A stretch of 64,000 nt of DNA from Pseudodesulfovibrio senegalensis (GCF_008830225.1 NZ_WAIE01000002.1:186001-250000); one strand, 5' to 3'; positions 33,774 through 42,562 are shown, numbered from the stretch's first letter. Program-made: numbers and translations. The notes: generated by a model not told the origin, from the letters alone.

Positions 33774-35900
33774 TTATTTTCTGCTCGGACGTCCATACCT
33801 GCTCAGGATGGTTTGCAATTTTTCCAGTTTGTAGGGTTTGGATATGAAGTCGTCCATGCCGGCATCCTGACATCGTTGCCGGTCTTCGTCGCGGGCATGG
33901 GCCGTGAGCGCCACAACCGGAATCTGCAGGCCGGCTTCGCGAATTTTCCGTGTTGCCGCAAGTCCGTCCATGACCGGCATTTGTATGTCCATGAGCACCA
34001 GCGTGTATCGGTCCGGGGCATCGGCCACGGCCTGATACGCCTCCTGCCCGTTGGTCACGAAATCAACGCCTTTTACCGTCAGGTTTGCAAAGACCTTTTC
34101 CAGCAGGATGCGGTTCATTTTGGTATCCTCGGCTACCAGCACGTGCGTGTCGGGATAGCTGGTTTCGTGGGCAGAGGTCGTTGCGGTCTCTGTGTGCATG
34201 TCTTTTGCGACAGGTGCAACCTCGACCATGGGAAGCTCGAACCAGAAGACGCTGCCCGCATCCGGGTGGCTTTTCACCTGAATGCCCGTGCCGCCCATGA
34301 GCATGACCAGCCCGTTGGCAATGGCCAGCCCCAATCCGGTGCCCCCAAAAGTCCGCTCCGTGGAAGGGTCCCCTTGGGTGAATACTTCGAATATGCTGTC
34401 GATCTTGTCCGGCGCAATGCCGATACCCGTATCCGAGACCTCGAAACGGACCATGGTGGTGTTGGGTTTCGGGGTGCCGCGGGCAGGGCTCAGCGTCAGC
34501 GTCACCGAGCCCTGGTTGGTGAACTTGACGGCATTGCCGAGCAGGTTGATGAGCACCTGGCGCAGGCGGGTGGGGTCGGCTTGGACCCATTCCGGCGCGT
34601 CAAGGAACTGCATGCGCAGGTCCAAGCCTTTTGTGCGAGCCGGAACGCCATGGATTTCAATGAGTTCAGAAGCCATTTCCCGCAGGTCGACGGGTTCGAT
34701 GTTCAGGCTCAGCAATCCGGCCTCCACCTTGGAAACGTCCAGAATGTCGTTGATGATTTGCAGGAGGTTGTCCGAGGCGGTCATGATCAGCCGCATGTCG
34801 TCCCTGTATCGTTCTGGAAGGTCCGGTGAACGTTCCAGCAACTGGGCCATGCCTACGATGGTGTTGAGCGGCGTCCGGATTTCATGGCTCATGTTGGCCA
34901 GAAACATGCTTTTGGTTTCGTTGGCGGCCTGTGCGGCGCGTGTGGCGGCCGTGCGTTGCCGGATCGTGGTTGCGAAGACCAGTGAATGAAGCAGAAGCAG
35001 CGCAGCGAAAACCCCCCCCAGTATCAGAGCGGTATCGACGATGCCTGACCGAACCGACTGCTTGCTCAGGGAGAAGACGACGCCGAAGGTATGGCCGAAA
35101 ATGCGGGCCGGGTAGTAGGCGGACACCGCATTGATGCTTTCGGTGCCGGTGATGGCCTGCTCCATGATGCCCTCAAGACCCTGCTCGATGTCTTCGCTGA
35201 TCAGTTTTTCCTTTTCCATGGATGTCGGAGATGGGGTCGAAGTCCCCCGTGCCGTGGAATAGATGACACCTGCTCCGGGGTCCAGGAGTTGAATCCAGCT
35301 CTCTGGTCCAAGGTACATGCCCCGGACTTCCGAGGCGAAGAGGTCGTTCAGGCTCGTTGTCACGATGACGCGCAGTTCGATTTTTCCGGTGACGCCCCGA
35401 ACGGGTTCAACGTGGTGGAACTGTTTTCTGTCGCGGACCAGCAGGGGCTTGTCCGTATCGAAAAGTTGTTTCCCGGGCATGGGATTTCGATTGGTAAGGT
35501 AGTAGTTTTCCGGTGTCCTGTGCACGCTTATCCAGCGGCCGTCACTGTTTTGGATGGTTATGCGCCGTATGAATTCTTGGTGCCGTGCATAGAAGCGCTT
35601 TATCTGTGCCAGCATGGCGGGCGCCGTTTCCACGCGGGAAGGAAAGGGGCCGAAGGGAGTCAGGGCCACGAAGTTGGAAAAATCGTCTGCAAACGTCAGG
35701 GCCTTGCGTTCGATGTTGATGCCGGTTCGTCTTGTCTGCTTGAGCAGGCTTTCCTCTCGCACGGTTGCGGTATCGTTCACGATGTTGGAAACGATGATGA
35801 CCCCGCCCCCAACAAATATCGAGAGGAGCAGGATCATGCCCAGAACCATCCGGCCTACCGGCGAGGCTGTTCGTTTCCCTGATGCGCTTGCGGTCTTCAC
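33774..35900 (-). CDS. Hybrid sensor histidine kinase with receiver, no Hpt
   Basis: A 708-residue kinase. Two membrane segments (about 18-40 and 288-312) flank a periplasmic domain of about 250 residues that reads like a double Cache domain (WISVHRTPENYYLTNRNP and later VIYSTARG). HisKA follows with [12 protein letters not shown], an ATPase domain with GNAVKFT and GGTGLGLAI, then a receiver with LVLMDIQMPVMDG. No Hpt domain is present. The start codon is GTG at 35900 with GGAG upstream. The next gene upstream encodes a Cache-like lipoprotein, a possible sensory partner. Confidence 0.9.
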   Translation of the reverse strand: MKTASASGKRTASPVGRMVLGMILLLSIFVGGGVIIVSNIVNDTATVREESLLKQTRRTGINIERKALTFADDFSNFVALTPFGPFPSRVETAPAMLAQIKRFYARHQEFIRRITIQNSDGRWISVHRTPENYYLTNRNPMPGKQLFDTDKPLLVRDRKQFHHVEPVRGVTGKIELRVIVTTSLNDLFASEVRGMYLGPESWIQLLDPGAGVIYSTARGTSTPSPTSMEKEKLISEDIEQGLEGIMEQAITGTESINAVSAYYPARIFGHTFGVVFSLSKQSVRSGIVDTALILGGVFAALLLLHSLVFATTIRQRTAATRAAQAANETKSMFLANMSHEIRTPLNTIVGMAQLLERSPDLPERYRDDMRLIMTASDNLLQIINDILDVSKVEAGLLSLNIEPVDLREMASELIEIHGVPARTKGLDLRMQFLDAPEWVQADPTRLRQVLINLLGNAVKFTNQGSVTLTLSPARGTPKPNTTMVRFEVSDTGIGIAPDKIDSIFEVFTQGDPSTERTFGGTGLGLAIANGLVMLMGGTGIQVKSHPDAGSVFWFELPMVEVAPVAKDMHTETATTSAHETSYPDTHVLVAEDTKMNRILLEKVFANLTVKGVDFVTNGQEAYQAVADAPDRYTLVLMDIQMPVMDGLAATRKIREAGLQIPVVALTAHARDEDRQRCQDAGMDDFISKPYKLEKLQTILSRYGRPSRK

Positions 35901-35935
35901 GTAGGTTCTCCGGGTACGAGAGTATCAACGAAACG

Positions 35936-36937
35936 TTAATCCATCATGCGGATGATAGTCCACCCCGGTTCGGGGATTCTGGCTGCAATGGCGGTATAAT
36001 CTTTACCCCGGATGGTTATGCTCGCCCTGTCTGCGCCGTGGTTCAGTATTTTTTCGGTCATGGCGCGTACATCTCGTGAACGGCTCTGGAGCAATGAATG
36101 GCCATCGGGCCTGGCAGTATTGTCGGTGATGGAGCGGAGGTACTTTTCCTTTGTTACTGGAGGCATGGAAAGAAGCGACGTCATGGCCTCGTTGCCGGTG
36201 ATGATGCCGCCCGCATCATCAATCATCAGCACGGATTTGTCCTGCAGGGTGGGAAATGTCTTGGCCATCGTGGCTACGGCTATGTCCAGTCCCACAACTC
36301 CCTGCAGCCTGTCGTGGGCATAGACCGGACATATCAGGGAGACAATCCAGCCGCGTCCGGCCGGGTCCACATAGGGATGTGCCAGCCAGACCGGGCCCTT
36401 TCCCGGATTATGGATGATGTCCGCCTCGTAGTAGAAGGCAAAGCCGGGGATGTCGGTATGCGGGTCGAACTGCGTCAACACGTCCACAGGTGGGTATATT
36501 CTGCAAATGTTCTGTCTGGTGTTGTAATACGCCTGTATCACGCTGGGATGGCTGCATGCGTTCATCAGGGCCGAGTCAAGGCATTCGGTGAGGTAGCCCA
36601 TGTCCTTGGCTGCCTGCGTTATCGGATTCAGTGCGGAAATGAAGAGCGAAGGCTTCCCGTCCCGTGTTTTCTTGTAGAACACGCCGTTGGGCGCCTGGGC
36701 GTACTGTTTCCTGGCTGCAGGGGGGATTGCCGGCTTGTGGGCCGCATACAATTGCCGGGCGTGATCTGCCAGACTGCGGATGTCCAGACGCATGGGAGCA
36801 AAAGCCTCGCCGATGTGTGCGGCAACGAGGCGAAGATGCGCGTGAGCCTGGTCCACCTGGCGGTTTCGGTCATCGTCCTGACAGCCGGATACGCCGAAAC
36901 AGATCAGGGCAAAAACGAAAACCATGGTTTTACGCAT
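35936..36937 (-). CDS. Cache-like sensory lipoprotein
   Basis: A 333-residue protein with lipoprotein signal MRKTMVFVFALICFGVSGC (lipobox VSGC). The mature part has a long helix then two alpha/beta lobes, with PGFAFYYEADIIHNPGKGPVW and GWIVSLICPVYAHDRLQGVVGLDI, a pattern seen in Cache sensor domains, where the second phrase is characteristic. It has no membrane or signalling domain. A Cache module normally belongs to a transmembrane sensor; here it is free-standing on a lipid anchor and is encoded 35 bases upstream of the hybrid kinase. GGAAGG precedes the ATG. Confidence 0.8.
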   Translation of the reverse strand: MRKTMVFVFALICFGVSGCQDDDRNRQVDQAHAHLRLVAAHIGEAFAPMRLDIRSLADHARQLYAAHKPAIPPAARKQYAQAPNGVFYKKTRDGKPSLFISALNPITQAAKDMGYLTECLDSALMNACSHPSVIQAYYNTRQNICRIYPPVDVLTQFDPHTDIPGFAFYYEADIIHNPGKGPVWLAHPYVDPAGRGWIVSLICPVYAHDRLQGVVGLDIAVATMAKTFPTLQDKSVLMIDDAGGIITGNEAMTSLLSMPPVTKEKYLRSITDNTARPDGHSLLQSRSRDVRAMTEKILNHGADRASITIRGKDYTAIAARIPEPGWTIIRMMD

Positions 36938-36949
36938 GGCAACCTTCCA

Positions 36950-36984
36950 AAAACAGAAGGGGGCTTTTCGGCCCCCCTTTTGAT
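36950..36984 (-). terminator. Terminator of CII-like copy B
   Basis: On the minus strand a GC-rich stem (AAGGGGGGC with GCCCCCTT, one bulge) and a short AT-containing loop are followed by CTGTTTTT. It lies between CII-like copy B and the Cache lipoprotein gene. Confidence 0.7.
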
Positions 36985-36993
36985 TTTTTTTGA

Positions 36994-37302
36994 TCAGCCC
37001 GCTTCGACAGCGTCAAAGCGTTCGGAGTAACTGTTGTGATAATCCTGCGACGTGTCGTTTTTGAGGGCCTCGAGAGAGTAGCCCATTTCCGCCGCCATGA
37101 ATTTGAGCGGACGAGTGTCCTTGGTGACTTTCATGATGTCCAGCAGGGTCTCGGCCCCGAGCTTGGCGCTGGAATCGAAAGGATTGATTTCACGCATGAG
37201 CGTGGAGTACGGCTTGTTGATCATTTCGGCAACGACCTTTGCCTGAATTCCACTGTCGAGGATGCAGTCCTGCACAACTTTGGTAACGCTCTTTCCAAAC
37301 AC
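36994..37302 (-). CDS. CII-like regulatory protein (copy B)
   Basis: A 102-residue paralogue of the gene at 27780-28079, sharing NKPYSTLMREINPFDSSAKL and GAETLLDIMKVTKD. The start chosen is the GTG at 37302, with GGAGG seven bases upstream and matching the start of copy A; the longer frame needs a TTG at 37332. Unlike copy A it lies behind a near-perfect sigma-54 promoter and an upstream array of repeated half-sites, so its expression is probably tightly controlled. The function is unknown; DNA binding is inferred from the family resemblance. Confidence 0.72.
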   Translation of the reverse strand: MFGKSVTKVVQDCILDSGIQAKVVAEMINKPYSTLMREINPFDSSAKLGAETLLDIMKVTKDTRPLKFMAAEMGYSLEALKNDTSQDYHNSYSERFDAVEAG

Positions 37303-37355
37303 GATTTCGCCCTCCGCTTTGGTTGGTTCCAAAAATCAACACCCGAACAACTTTA

Positions 37356-37371
37356 AGCAAGTGGTGTGCCA
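37356..37371 (-). promoter_or_regulatory. Sigma-54 promoter for CII-like copy B
   Basis: On the minus strand TGGCAC, five bases, TTGCT: an exact match to the -24/-12 consensus. Transcription should start near 37344, about 42 bases before the start codon. A phased array of TGTCGCA half-sites lies 80-170 bases upstream, an enhancer-like position. Confidence 0.85.
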
Positions 37372-37453
37372 CGAAAGGTGTTTCTTGCGGCGTGTGGCGT
37401 TATTTATCATTATTCCAGATGTTTGATATGCCGGAATGACGACGTTGCCCAAT

Positions 37454-37527
37454 GGCGACAAGTGTCGCACAAGCAGAAAATATGCGACACTTGAGCACAA
37501 ACTGTCGCATGCGACGCTTATGTCGCA
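37454..37527. repeat. Phased cluster of TGTCGCA half-sites
   Basis: Copies of TGTCGCA or its complement occur at 37463, 37483, 37503, 37510 (one mismatch) and 37521, and a GGCGACA half at 37454. Three successive copies are exactly 20 bases apart, close to two helical turns. Two pairs form dyads (around 37462 and around 37509). The cluster sits upstream of the sigma-54 promoter at 37356. Confidence 0.8.
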
Positions 37528-37865
37528 TCGGATTTATATTTGTTTACAAAGATGGGTAACGTGGTGAAGTGTTACGTTTTTTGAAAAGGTAGATGTTGCA
37601 TGAACCCATTAGATTTCAAGGGGTTCACACAAAAGCAAGGGGGCCGCGAATGCGGCCCCCGTGCTTGGTCCCGGGATACGTAATCTTGGTCCGGGTTCGT
37701 TGCCGGTGTGGACAGTGGGGTGGCACAGGTTGGTTTGCGGTCCAATCCTGTTCGTTTGGAGGTGTTGTCCACGCTCCGGCTCATGTGACCGAGAAAGGGT
37801 GTTCAGATCTTTCTCGGGCGACTCCGGAAAACGGGGGTTTTCCGCAGTCCAGGGGTGACGTAGGT
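37528..37865. other. Non-coding stretch between CII-like copy B and TetR genes
   Basis: No convincing gene. It holds TTTGTTTACAAAG and a GTAAC...GTTAC dyad near 37545-37580, the terminator-like hairpin listed separately at 37635-37672, and two further hairpins, one with arms CCGAGAAAG/CTTTCTCGG (about 37790-37822) and one with arms GGAAAA/TTTTCC (about 37827-37846). These could form the long 3' end of the TetR transcript. The open frames across it lack ribosome sites and family features. Confidence 0.55.
37635..37672 (-). terminator. GC-rich hairpin, probable 3' end of the TetR transcript
   Basis: AAGCA, one mismatch, GGGGGCCGC, loop GAAT, then GCGGCCCCC and TGCTT. On the minus strand it is followed by TTGTGTG after a TTGCTTTTG, a modest T-rich tail. 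It lies about 200 bases after the TetR stop. Confidence 0.5.
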
Positions 37866-38489
37866 CTACAGGTTACCAGGAACGCCGTTGCCGTCTTGTG
37901 GGGAGGAGCCACACTCAAGGCTGCGCATGACGTGCCTGATGGTTTCGGCATATATCCTCTCTGTGTCGTAAGGTGTGAGGAGCTTGGTCCTTACGGCACC
38001 GATGATATTGCCATAAATAATCAGGGCGGTTTCTTCTACGGGAAGGTCCCTGATCGAACCGTCCTCGACTCCGCGAGCAACGGCTTCCCGTATGGCATCG
38101 ATAATGTCCTGAAAGCGTTCGGCCACTTTTGTCGCGTTCACGCCCGGCTCTATATGGCTGAACGGTGAACAGCGGAGCAAAACGGGAAAAGTTTCCCTAT
38201 GCTTAATGGTAAATTCGTAATATGAGACCATGTACGCTCGAGCGGCGTCCAGTCCACATTTCTCTTTTGCCGTGGCCTGGCGCAGCGTTTTGATCAGCCG
38301 GTCCACCATGTCGAATCCAGCGGCAAGAAACAGGTCGTGTTTGTTGCCAAAATAATGGGAGACAAGGCCGAAAGACACGTTGGCCCGCTTGGAAACGTCC
38401 TTCATGGTCGTGCCGGAATATCCCAGCTGGCCGAAGGCTTCCTGTGCTGCCACAAGTATCGCGTCTTTTTTGGTCATTACTGCTGCCAT
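37866..38489 (-). CDS. TetR-family transcriptional regulator
   Basis: A 207-residue regulator. Residues 5-60 are a TetR DNA-binding domain (ILVAAQEAFGQLGYSGTTMKDV then VSFGLVSHYFGNKHDLF), followed by a helical ligand-binding domain with YYEFTIKHRETFPVLLRCSPF. The ligand is unknown. The gene is divergent from the cytochrome/chemoreceptor pair, and the shared region contains a TTGATTGATT-type site inside this gene's own promoter, so it probably represses itself and perhaps the neighbours. Confidence 0.9.
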   Translation of the reverse strand: MAAVMTKKDAILVAAQEAFGQLGYSGTTMKDVSKRANVSFGLVSHYFGNKHDLFLAAGFDMVDRLIKTLRQATAKEKCGLDAARAYMVSYYEFTIKHRETFPVLLRCSPFSHIEPGVNATKVAERFQDIIDAIREAVARGVEDGSIRDLPVEETALIIYGNIIGAVRTKLLTPYDTERIYAETIRHVMRSLECGSSPQDGNGVPGNL

Positions 38490-38543
38490 GTTTTTTCTCT
38501 CAATTCAGGAATCGGATTGATTCCTCAATCAACATGGATATTG

Positions 38544-38571
38544 AATATATTGATCAATCAATCAATGTCAA
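38544..38571 (-). promoter_or_regulatory. TetR promoter with embedded operator-like repeat
   Basis: On the minus strand TTGACA and TATATT are 16 bases apart. The spacer is made of tandem TTGA/TCAA words (TTGATCAATCAATCAA on the plus strand), and another TCAATCAA lies at about 38525. A repressor bound here would block its own promoter. Confidence 0.68.
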
Positions 38572-38680
38572 GCACAAAGTTTAAAATTCTTTGCGTGCAT
38601 TTGTGAAATAATGCACTTGACCTGTTTTGTTTTTAATAATAGGACGTTGGTAATTTTAATTGATAATCGAGGGGGGAGTC

Positions 38681-39139
38681 ATGAAAGGGCTTATATCATG
38701 GGGAGCAAGCATTTGGCTGTTGCTGGTTCCCTGTATTGCTGCCGGTGCCGATGGGGGGCAATTCGTCGGCAGCAAGACGTGTGCTGAATGTCATGAAGAT
38801 CAGTACGAGAATTATCAGAAATATTCCAAGAAGGCACATTCCTGGGAGAGTGTGGAGATCATGCTTCCCGACCTGAAGCCGGATGAGGCCCAGAAGTGTT
38901 TCGAGTGCCATACCACCGGCCATGGCCAGCCCGGCGGGTTCGTGAGCTATGAACAGACGCCGCACATGGCTGATGTCGGGTGTGAAACCTGCCACGGGCC
39001 GGGCAGCCTGCATGCCGAAGACGGGGATCCCGAACTTATCCAGAGAACACCGACCATCGACCAGTGCCGCACATGTCATAGTGAAGAGCGTGTGGGTGAC
39101 TTCAATTTCAAACCGCTGTTGTTCAGCGGTGCGCACTAG
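38681..39139 (+). CDS. Exported tetrahaem cytochrome c (c554-like)
   Basis: A 152-residue protein with a signal peptide (MKGLISWGASIWLLLVPCIAAGA) and four CxxCH haem sites: CAECH, CFECH, CETCH and CRTCH. The order and spacing resemble the cytochrome c554-type multihaem domain. It should be a periplasmic electron carrier. GGGGGGAG precedes the ATG at 38681; in-frame codons upstream are not needed. It ends 9 bases before a haem-containing chemoreceptor gene, so the two are probably co-transcribed and may share a redox signal. Confidence 0.9.
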   Translation: MKGLISWGASIWLLLVPCIAAGADGGQFVGSKTCAECHEDQYENYQKYSKKAHSWESVEIMLPDLKPDEAQKCFECHTTGHGQPGGFVSYEQTPHMADVGCETCHGPGSLHAEDGDPELIQRTPTIDQCRTCHSEERVGDFNFKPLLFSGAH

Positions 39140-39148
39140 GGGGACGAC

Positions 39149-41170
39149 ATGGATTGGTTCAGGAAACGGCTCAATGTCAAGATTTCCCTTTTGCTCACCG
39201 GAATTGCCGTGGCTGTTTTTGCAGCCATCACCGTAGTCAACTCCATTGAGCAGCACAGCGCGTTCTCCGGTCAGCTCGAACAGGAACTGACACGCACCTC
39301 GCAGCTGATGCGACAGGCCATTGAAAAGCCCATGGTTACCGGTGACGACGACGGCACCAAGGAGCAGTTCGCCTTTCTTGCGCGTGAGTACAAGGATGTG
39401 CGCCTGTTCATGACCAACTTCAAGGGCAATGTGACCTACAGTACCGACCCCTCGTTGGTCCGCAAGGACTTCAAGGACGTGGTCAAGGTCCCCGAACTCG
39501 TGAAGGTCGTGGATGCCGGGCTGAGCGATGCTGGCATTTCCACCCTGCGTTTCAGTACGGATCAGGGCGAATTTTACGCCCGGACCATGTCCGTGACCAA
39601 CGATCCGTCCTGTCACCACTGCCATGGCGCGTCCGAGCCGGTGCTCGGCGAAATGATCGTCATCCAGGACGTCAGCGAAAGCATTTCGCAGTTGAACACC
39701 TACACCATCACCGGGGTGACCATGTCGCTGTGTGGCATGATTTTTCTGCTCGGTGCGGTGCTTTTCTTCGTGCGCCGCTCGGTTCTCAGCCGGTTGCTGC
39801 ATATTGCCAAGGCCAGTGACGAGGTCGTGGGTGGCAACTACAATGCCGACTTTGCCGTCAACGGCGAGGACGAACTCTGGCAGCTTTCGCAGAACCTCGG
39901 CGGCATGGTTGGCGAGCTCAAGAACAAGCTCGGTTTTTCCGACGGTATTCTCAACGGCATGACCACGCCGTTTGTGGTTACGGATACGGATTATCATATT
40001 ACATTCGTGAACCAGCCCATGCTGACATTGTTGCAGATCGAGGGCGCCCCGTCCGATTGCTTCGGGAAACGCGTTGACGAGTTCCTGTATGAAGAACGCC
40101 GGGAAGACATGGCAACCATGCGCTGCATTCGTGAGAAAAAGGCCGAACTTGGGCTGGAAGCGGACATGAACACCCGACAGGGCGAAGTGCGGCATCTCAA
40201 GGTGGACACCGCACCGTTGTTCGATCTGGATGGAACCCTGATCGGCGCGTTCACTCTGTATACGGATTTGACCGAGATCAAGCAGAACGAAGTCCGCATA
40301 CTGGAGCAGAATGACAAGATCGCCCGGGTTGCGGAGCAGGCCGTCGGTATTGCCTCTTCTCTGGCTGCGGCCGCCGAGGAGCTTTCATCCCAGGTGGACG
40401 AGGCCAGTTCCGGATCGAAGGTCCAGCGTGAACGCACGCAGGAGACCTCGACGGCCATGGAGCAGATGAGCGCCTCGGTCATCGAGATTGCGCGCAATGC
40501 CTCCCAGGCCGCAGAAGGCGCGGATACGGCCAGAGGGCAGGCCCTGAACGGTGCCGATGAAGTGGGCAAGGCTGTGGAATCCATTCATCTGGTTGAACAG
40601 CATGCCGGAGAACTCAAGGAAAATATGGCCAAGCTGGGCGACCATGCCGAAAGCATCCGCCAGGTCATGCAGGTCATCAACGACATTGCGGACCAGACCA
40701 ATCTGCTGGCCCTGAACGCAGCCATTGAGGCGGCGCGTGCCGGTGAGGCGGGCCGCGGTTTTGCGGTCGTGGCCGACGAAGTTCGCAAACTGGCCGAGCG
40801 CACGCAGGCCGCCACCAGCGAAGTGGGCGGGGCCATCAGCACTATTCTCGACGAGATCTCGGAAAACATCGAAGGCACGGAAACCGCCTCCAAGGCCGTG
40901 GAAGTGAGCACCGAATTGGCCGGACGCTCCGGTGAGACGCTGCGGGAGATTGTGGCTCTCGTGGAACGAACGGCTGACGATGTGCGTTCCATCGCCACGG
41001 CTTCCGAGGAACAGTCCGCCACCACCGAGCAGATCAACCGCTCCACGGACGAAATCAACGCCATCGCCGAGGAGACGGCCCGCATCATGGCCGGATCTGC
41101 CGAGGCTGTCACCGAGCTGGCCCGTCTGGCCACGGAACTGGATCATCTCATTCAGGAAATGAACGCCTGA
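39149..41170 (+). CDS. Haem-binding methyl-accepting chemotaxis protein (DcrA-like)
   Basis: A 673-residue chemoreceptor. A membrane segment lies at about 12-32, a periplasmic domain to about 180 contains a single c-type haem motif CHHCH at 155-159, a second membrane segment follows near 183-206, then HAMP, a PAS domain at about 265-385, and a long signalling coiled coil with the hairpin tip [19 protein letters not shown]. DcrA of Desulfovibrio vulgaris is a known periplasmic c-haem MCP that responds to oxygen or redox state; this protein has the same plan. It is next to a tetrahaem cytochrome gene. Confidence 0.92.
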   Translation: MDWFRKRLNVKISLLLTGIAVAVFAAITVVNSIEQHSAFSGQLEQELTRTSQLMRQAIEKPMVTGDDDGTKEQFAFLAREYKDVRLFMTNFKGNVTYSTDPSLVRKDFKDVVKVPELVKVVDAGLSDAGISTLRFSTDQGEFYARTMSVTNDPSCHHCHGASEPVLGEMIVIQDVSESISQLNTYTITGVTMSLCGMIFLLGAVLFFVRRSVLSRLLHIAKASDEVVGGNYNADFAVNGEDELWQLSQNLGGMVGELKNKLGFSDGILNGMTTPFVVTDTDYHITFVNQPMLTLLQIEGAPSDCFGKRVDEFLYEERREDMATMRCIREKKAELGLEADMNTRQGEVRHLKVDTAPLFDLDGTLIGAFTLYTDLTEIKQNEVRILEQNDKIARVAEQAVGIASSLAAAAEELSSQVDEASSGSKVQRERTQETSTAMEQMSASVIEIARNASQAAEGADTARGQALNGADEVGKAVESIHLVEQHAGELKENMAKLGDHAESIRQVMQVINDIADQTNLLALNAAIEAARAGEAGRGFAVVADEVRKLAERTQAATSEVGGAISTILDEISENIEGTETASKAVEVSTELAGRSGETLREIVALVERTADDVRSIATASEEQSATTEQINRSTDEINAIAEETARIMAGSAEAVTELARLATELDHLIQEMNA

Positions 41171-41188
41171 TAACAAAACGTACCATTG

Positions 41189-41226
41189 AAAAGACCCTGT
41201 CCGGAGTCGGGCAGGGTCTTTTTTTA
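41189..41226 (+). terminator. Terminator of the cytochrome/MCP operon
   Basis: AAAGACCCTG pairs with CAGGGTCTTT, with further pairing in the loop, followed by T residues. It lies about 20 bases after the MCP stop. Confidence 0.9.
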
Positions 41227-41265
41227 TGCTGGTTTCCGGGCGGCACCCCGTACTCATCGTTGGTT

Positions 41266-41907
41266 TTATGCGGCCTGTTTTGCCATGGGCGCGGGGTGGT
41301 CACTGCGCAGCAGGCGCACGCAGGCATACACCACCGGGGTATCCAACGCCGCAATGAGCAGCTTGATGGCCCATTGGCCGAGGATGATTTCGCCCACGGG
41401 CAGGATGCCCCAGAACGCCACCGTGACGAAGATGGCCGAATCCATGAGCTGGGAAACGGCGGTGGACAGGTTGTTGCGCAGCCAGAGCGCGCGGCCTGAC
41501 GTTTTCCGCTTCAGCAGGTGGAAGAGCCAGACGTCGTGTTTCTGGCTGACCACATAGGCCAGCAGCGAAGCCGCCACGATGCGCGGGGTGCTGCCGATCA
41601 CGCTGGCGAACGCGGGCTGGTTCTGCCAGAAGCCCGGCGAGGGCCAGATCACCGCCAGCCAGCAGATGAGCGTTGCGCACACGAGGCTGGCGAACCCGGC
41701 CACGACCATATCCGTGGCGCGTTCCGGTCCCCACAGCTCGCCCACTATGTCCGAAACCGCGAAAGTGATGGAATAGGCCAGAACACCGGCGGGCACGGCA
41801 ACACCTAATACGTTGATGATTTTGCTGGAAATGACGGCGGCGCTGACCAGCCCGCCCACGAAAAGGCCGACGAGCAGGGTATGCGCCCTGCGTTCAAGGG
41901 ATGTCAT
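41266..41907 (-). CDS. Queuosine-precursor transporter, YhhQ/VUT family
   Basis: A 213-residue protein with about six membrane segments and the conserved family segments LVSAAVISSKI, YSITFAVSDIVGELWG and NNLSTAVSQLMDSAIFVTVAF. YhhQ-type proteins import preQ0/preQ1, precursors of queuosine. The start at 41907 has AGGAG ten bases upstream; the frame opens 102 bases earlier without a ribosome site. It is divergent from queF, which reduces preQ0 to preQ1, so the pair forms a salvage and synthesis unit. Confidence 0.85.
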   Translation of the reverse strand: MTSLERRAHTLLVGLFVGGLVSAAVISSKIINVLGVAVPAGVLAYSITFAVSDIVGELWGPERATDMVVAGFASLVCATLICWLAVIWPSPGFWQNQPAFASVIGSTPRIVAASLLAYVVSQKHDVWLFHLLKRKTSGRALWLRNNLSTAVSQLMDSAIFVTVAFWGILPVGEIILGQWAIKLLIAALDTPVVYACVRLLRSDHPAPMAKQAA

Positions 41908-42058
41908 GTGTTTCTCCTGATGGATGAACAATCCGTTAGCTGTAACAATCCGCTGGCGGGCGGCAAGACCCGGGCGGTTCCTTTGCCGATTGCTCGGAAT
42001 CCTTGCCATCCGCCACCGTAAAAGTCAAAATGCGCGGCCAAGACACAAGGAGTTGAAA

Positions 42059-42562
42059 ATGAAAAGAACCAAAAGCCAGGACAAGACCGATCACCTCAAG
42101 ACACTGGGCAAGGGCGGGGAGACCTCATACGTCTCGGACGGCCCGCATTCCGGCATCCTTGAGGTATTCCCCAACAACTATCCCGACCGGCCCTATATCG
42201 TGAGCATCGAGTTTCCCGAATACACTTCCCTGTGTCCCAAGACCGGGCAGCCGGATTTCGCCACCATCGTGGTGGAATACATCCCGGATCAGCACATCGT
42301 GGAATCCAAGAGTTTCAAGCTCTACATGGGTGCCTACCGCAATCACCAGTCGTTCATGGAAACCATAGCCAACACCATGCTCGACCATTTCGTGGAGGCG
42401 CTCGCCCCGCACTGGTGCCGGGTCAAGGGGTTGTTTTCACCGCGGGGCGCGACCTATCTGCATGTGTTTGCCGAGCATTTCAAGGAAGATTCTCCCATGA
42501 TCGAACAGGTGCGTGCGGCCGTTTCCGAATGGAAGCAGGAAGCCGGGAGGCACAAGTCCTGA
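42059..42562 (+). CDS. queF: NADPH-dependent 7-cyano-7-deazaguanine reductase QueF
   Basis: A 167-residue protein of the short, unimodular QueF type. The catalytic Cys is in FPEYTSLCPKTGQPDFA, followed by the conserved Asp, and the QueF motif ESKSFKLYMGAYRNH is present. It reduces preQ0 to preQ1 in queuosine synthesis. AAGGAG sits eight bases before the ATG at 42059. The gene faces away from the queuosine-precursor transporter. No preQ1 riboswitch was recognised in the 150 bases between them. Confidence 0.93.
   Translation: MKRTKSQDKTDHLKTLGKGGETSYVSDGPHSGILEVFPNNYPDRPYIVSIEFPEYTSLCPKTGQPDFATIVVEYIPDQHIVESKSFKLYMGAYRNHQSFMETIANTMLDHFVEALAPHWCRVKGLFSPRGATYLHVFAEHFKEDSPMIEQVRAAVSEWKQEAGRHKS

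Noticed and set aside
27780-37302. A prophage or integrative element suggested by two CII-like genes
   Set aside because: No integrase, terminase, capsid, tail or attachment-site repeat was seen in or around the region.
37454-37527. Repeats resembling a CRISPR array
   Set aside because: The repeated word is 7 bases in alternating orientation with no spacers of uniform length; it reads as a protein-binding array.
41908-42058. A preQ1 riboswitch between the queuosine transporter and queF
   Set aside because: No compact hairpin with the A-rich pseudoknot tail was found by eye.
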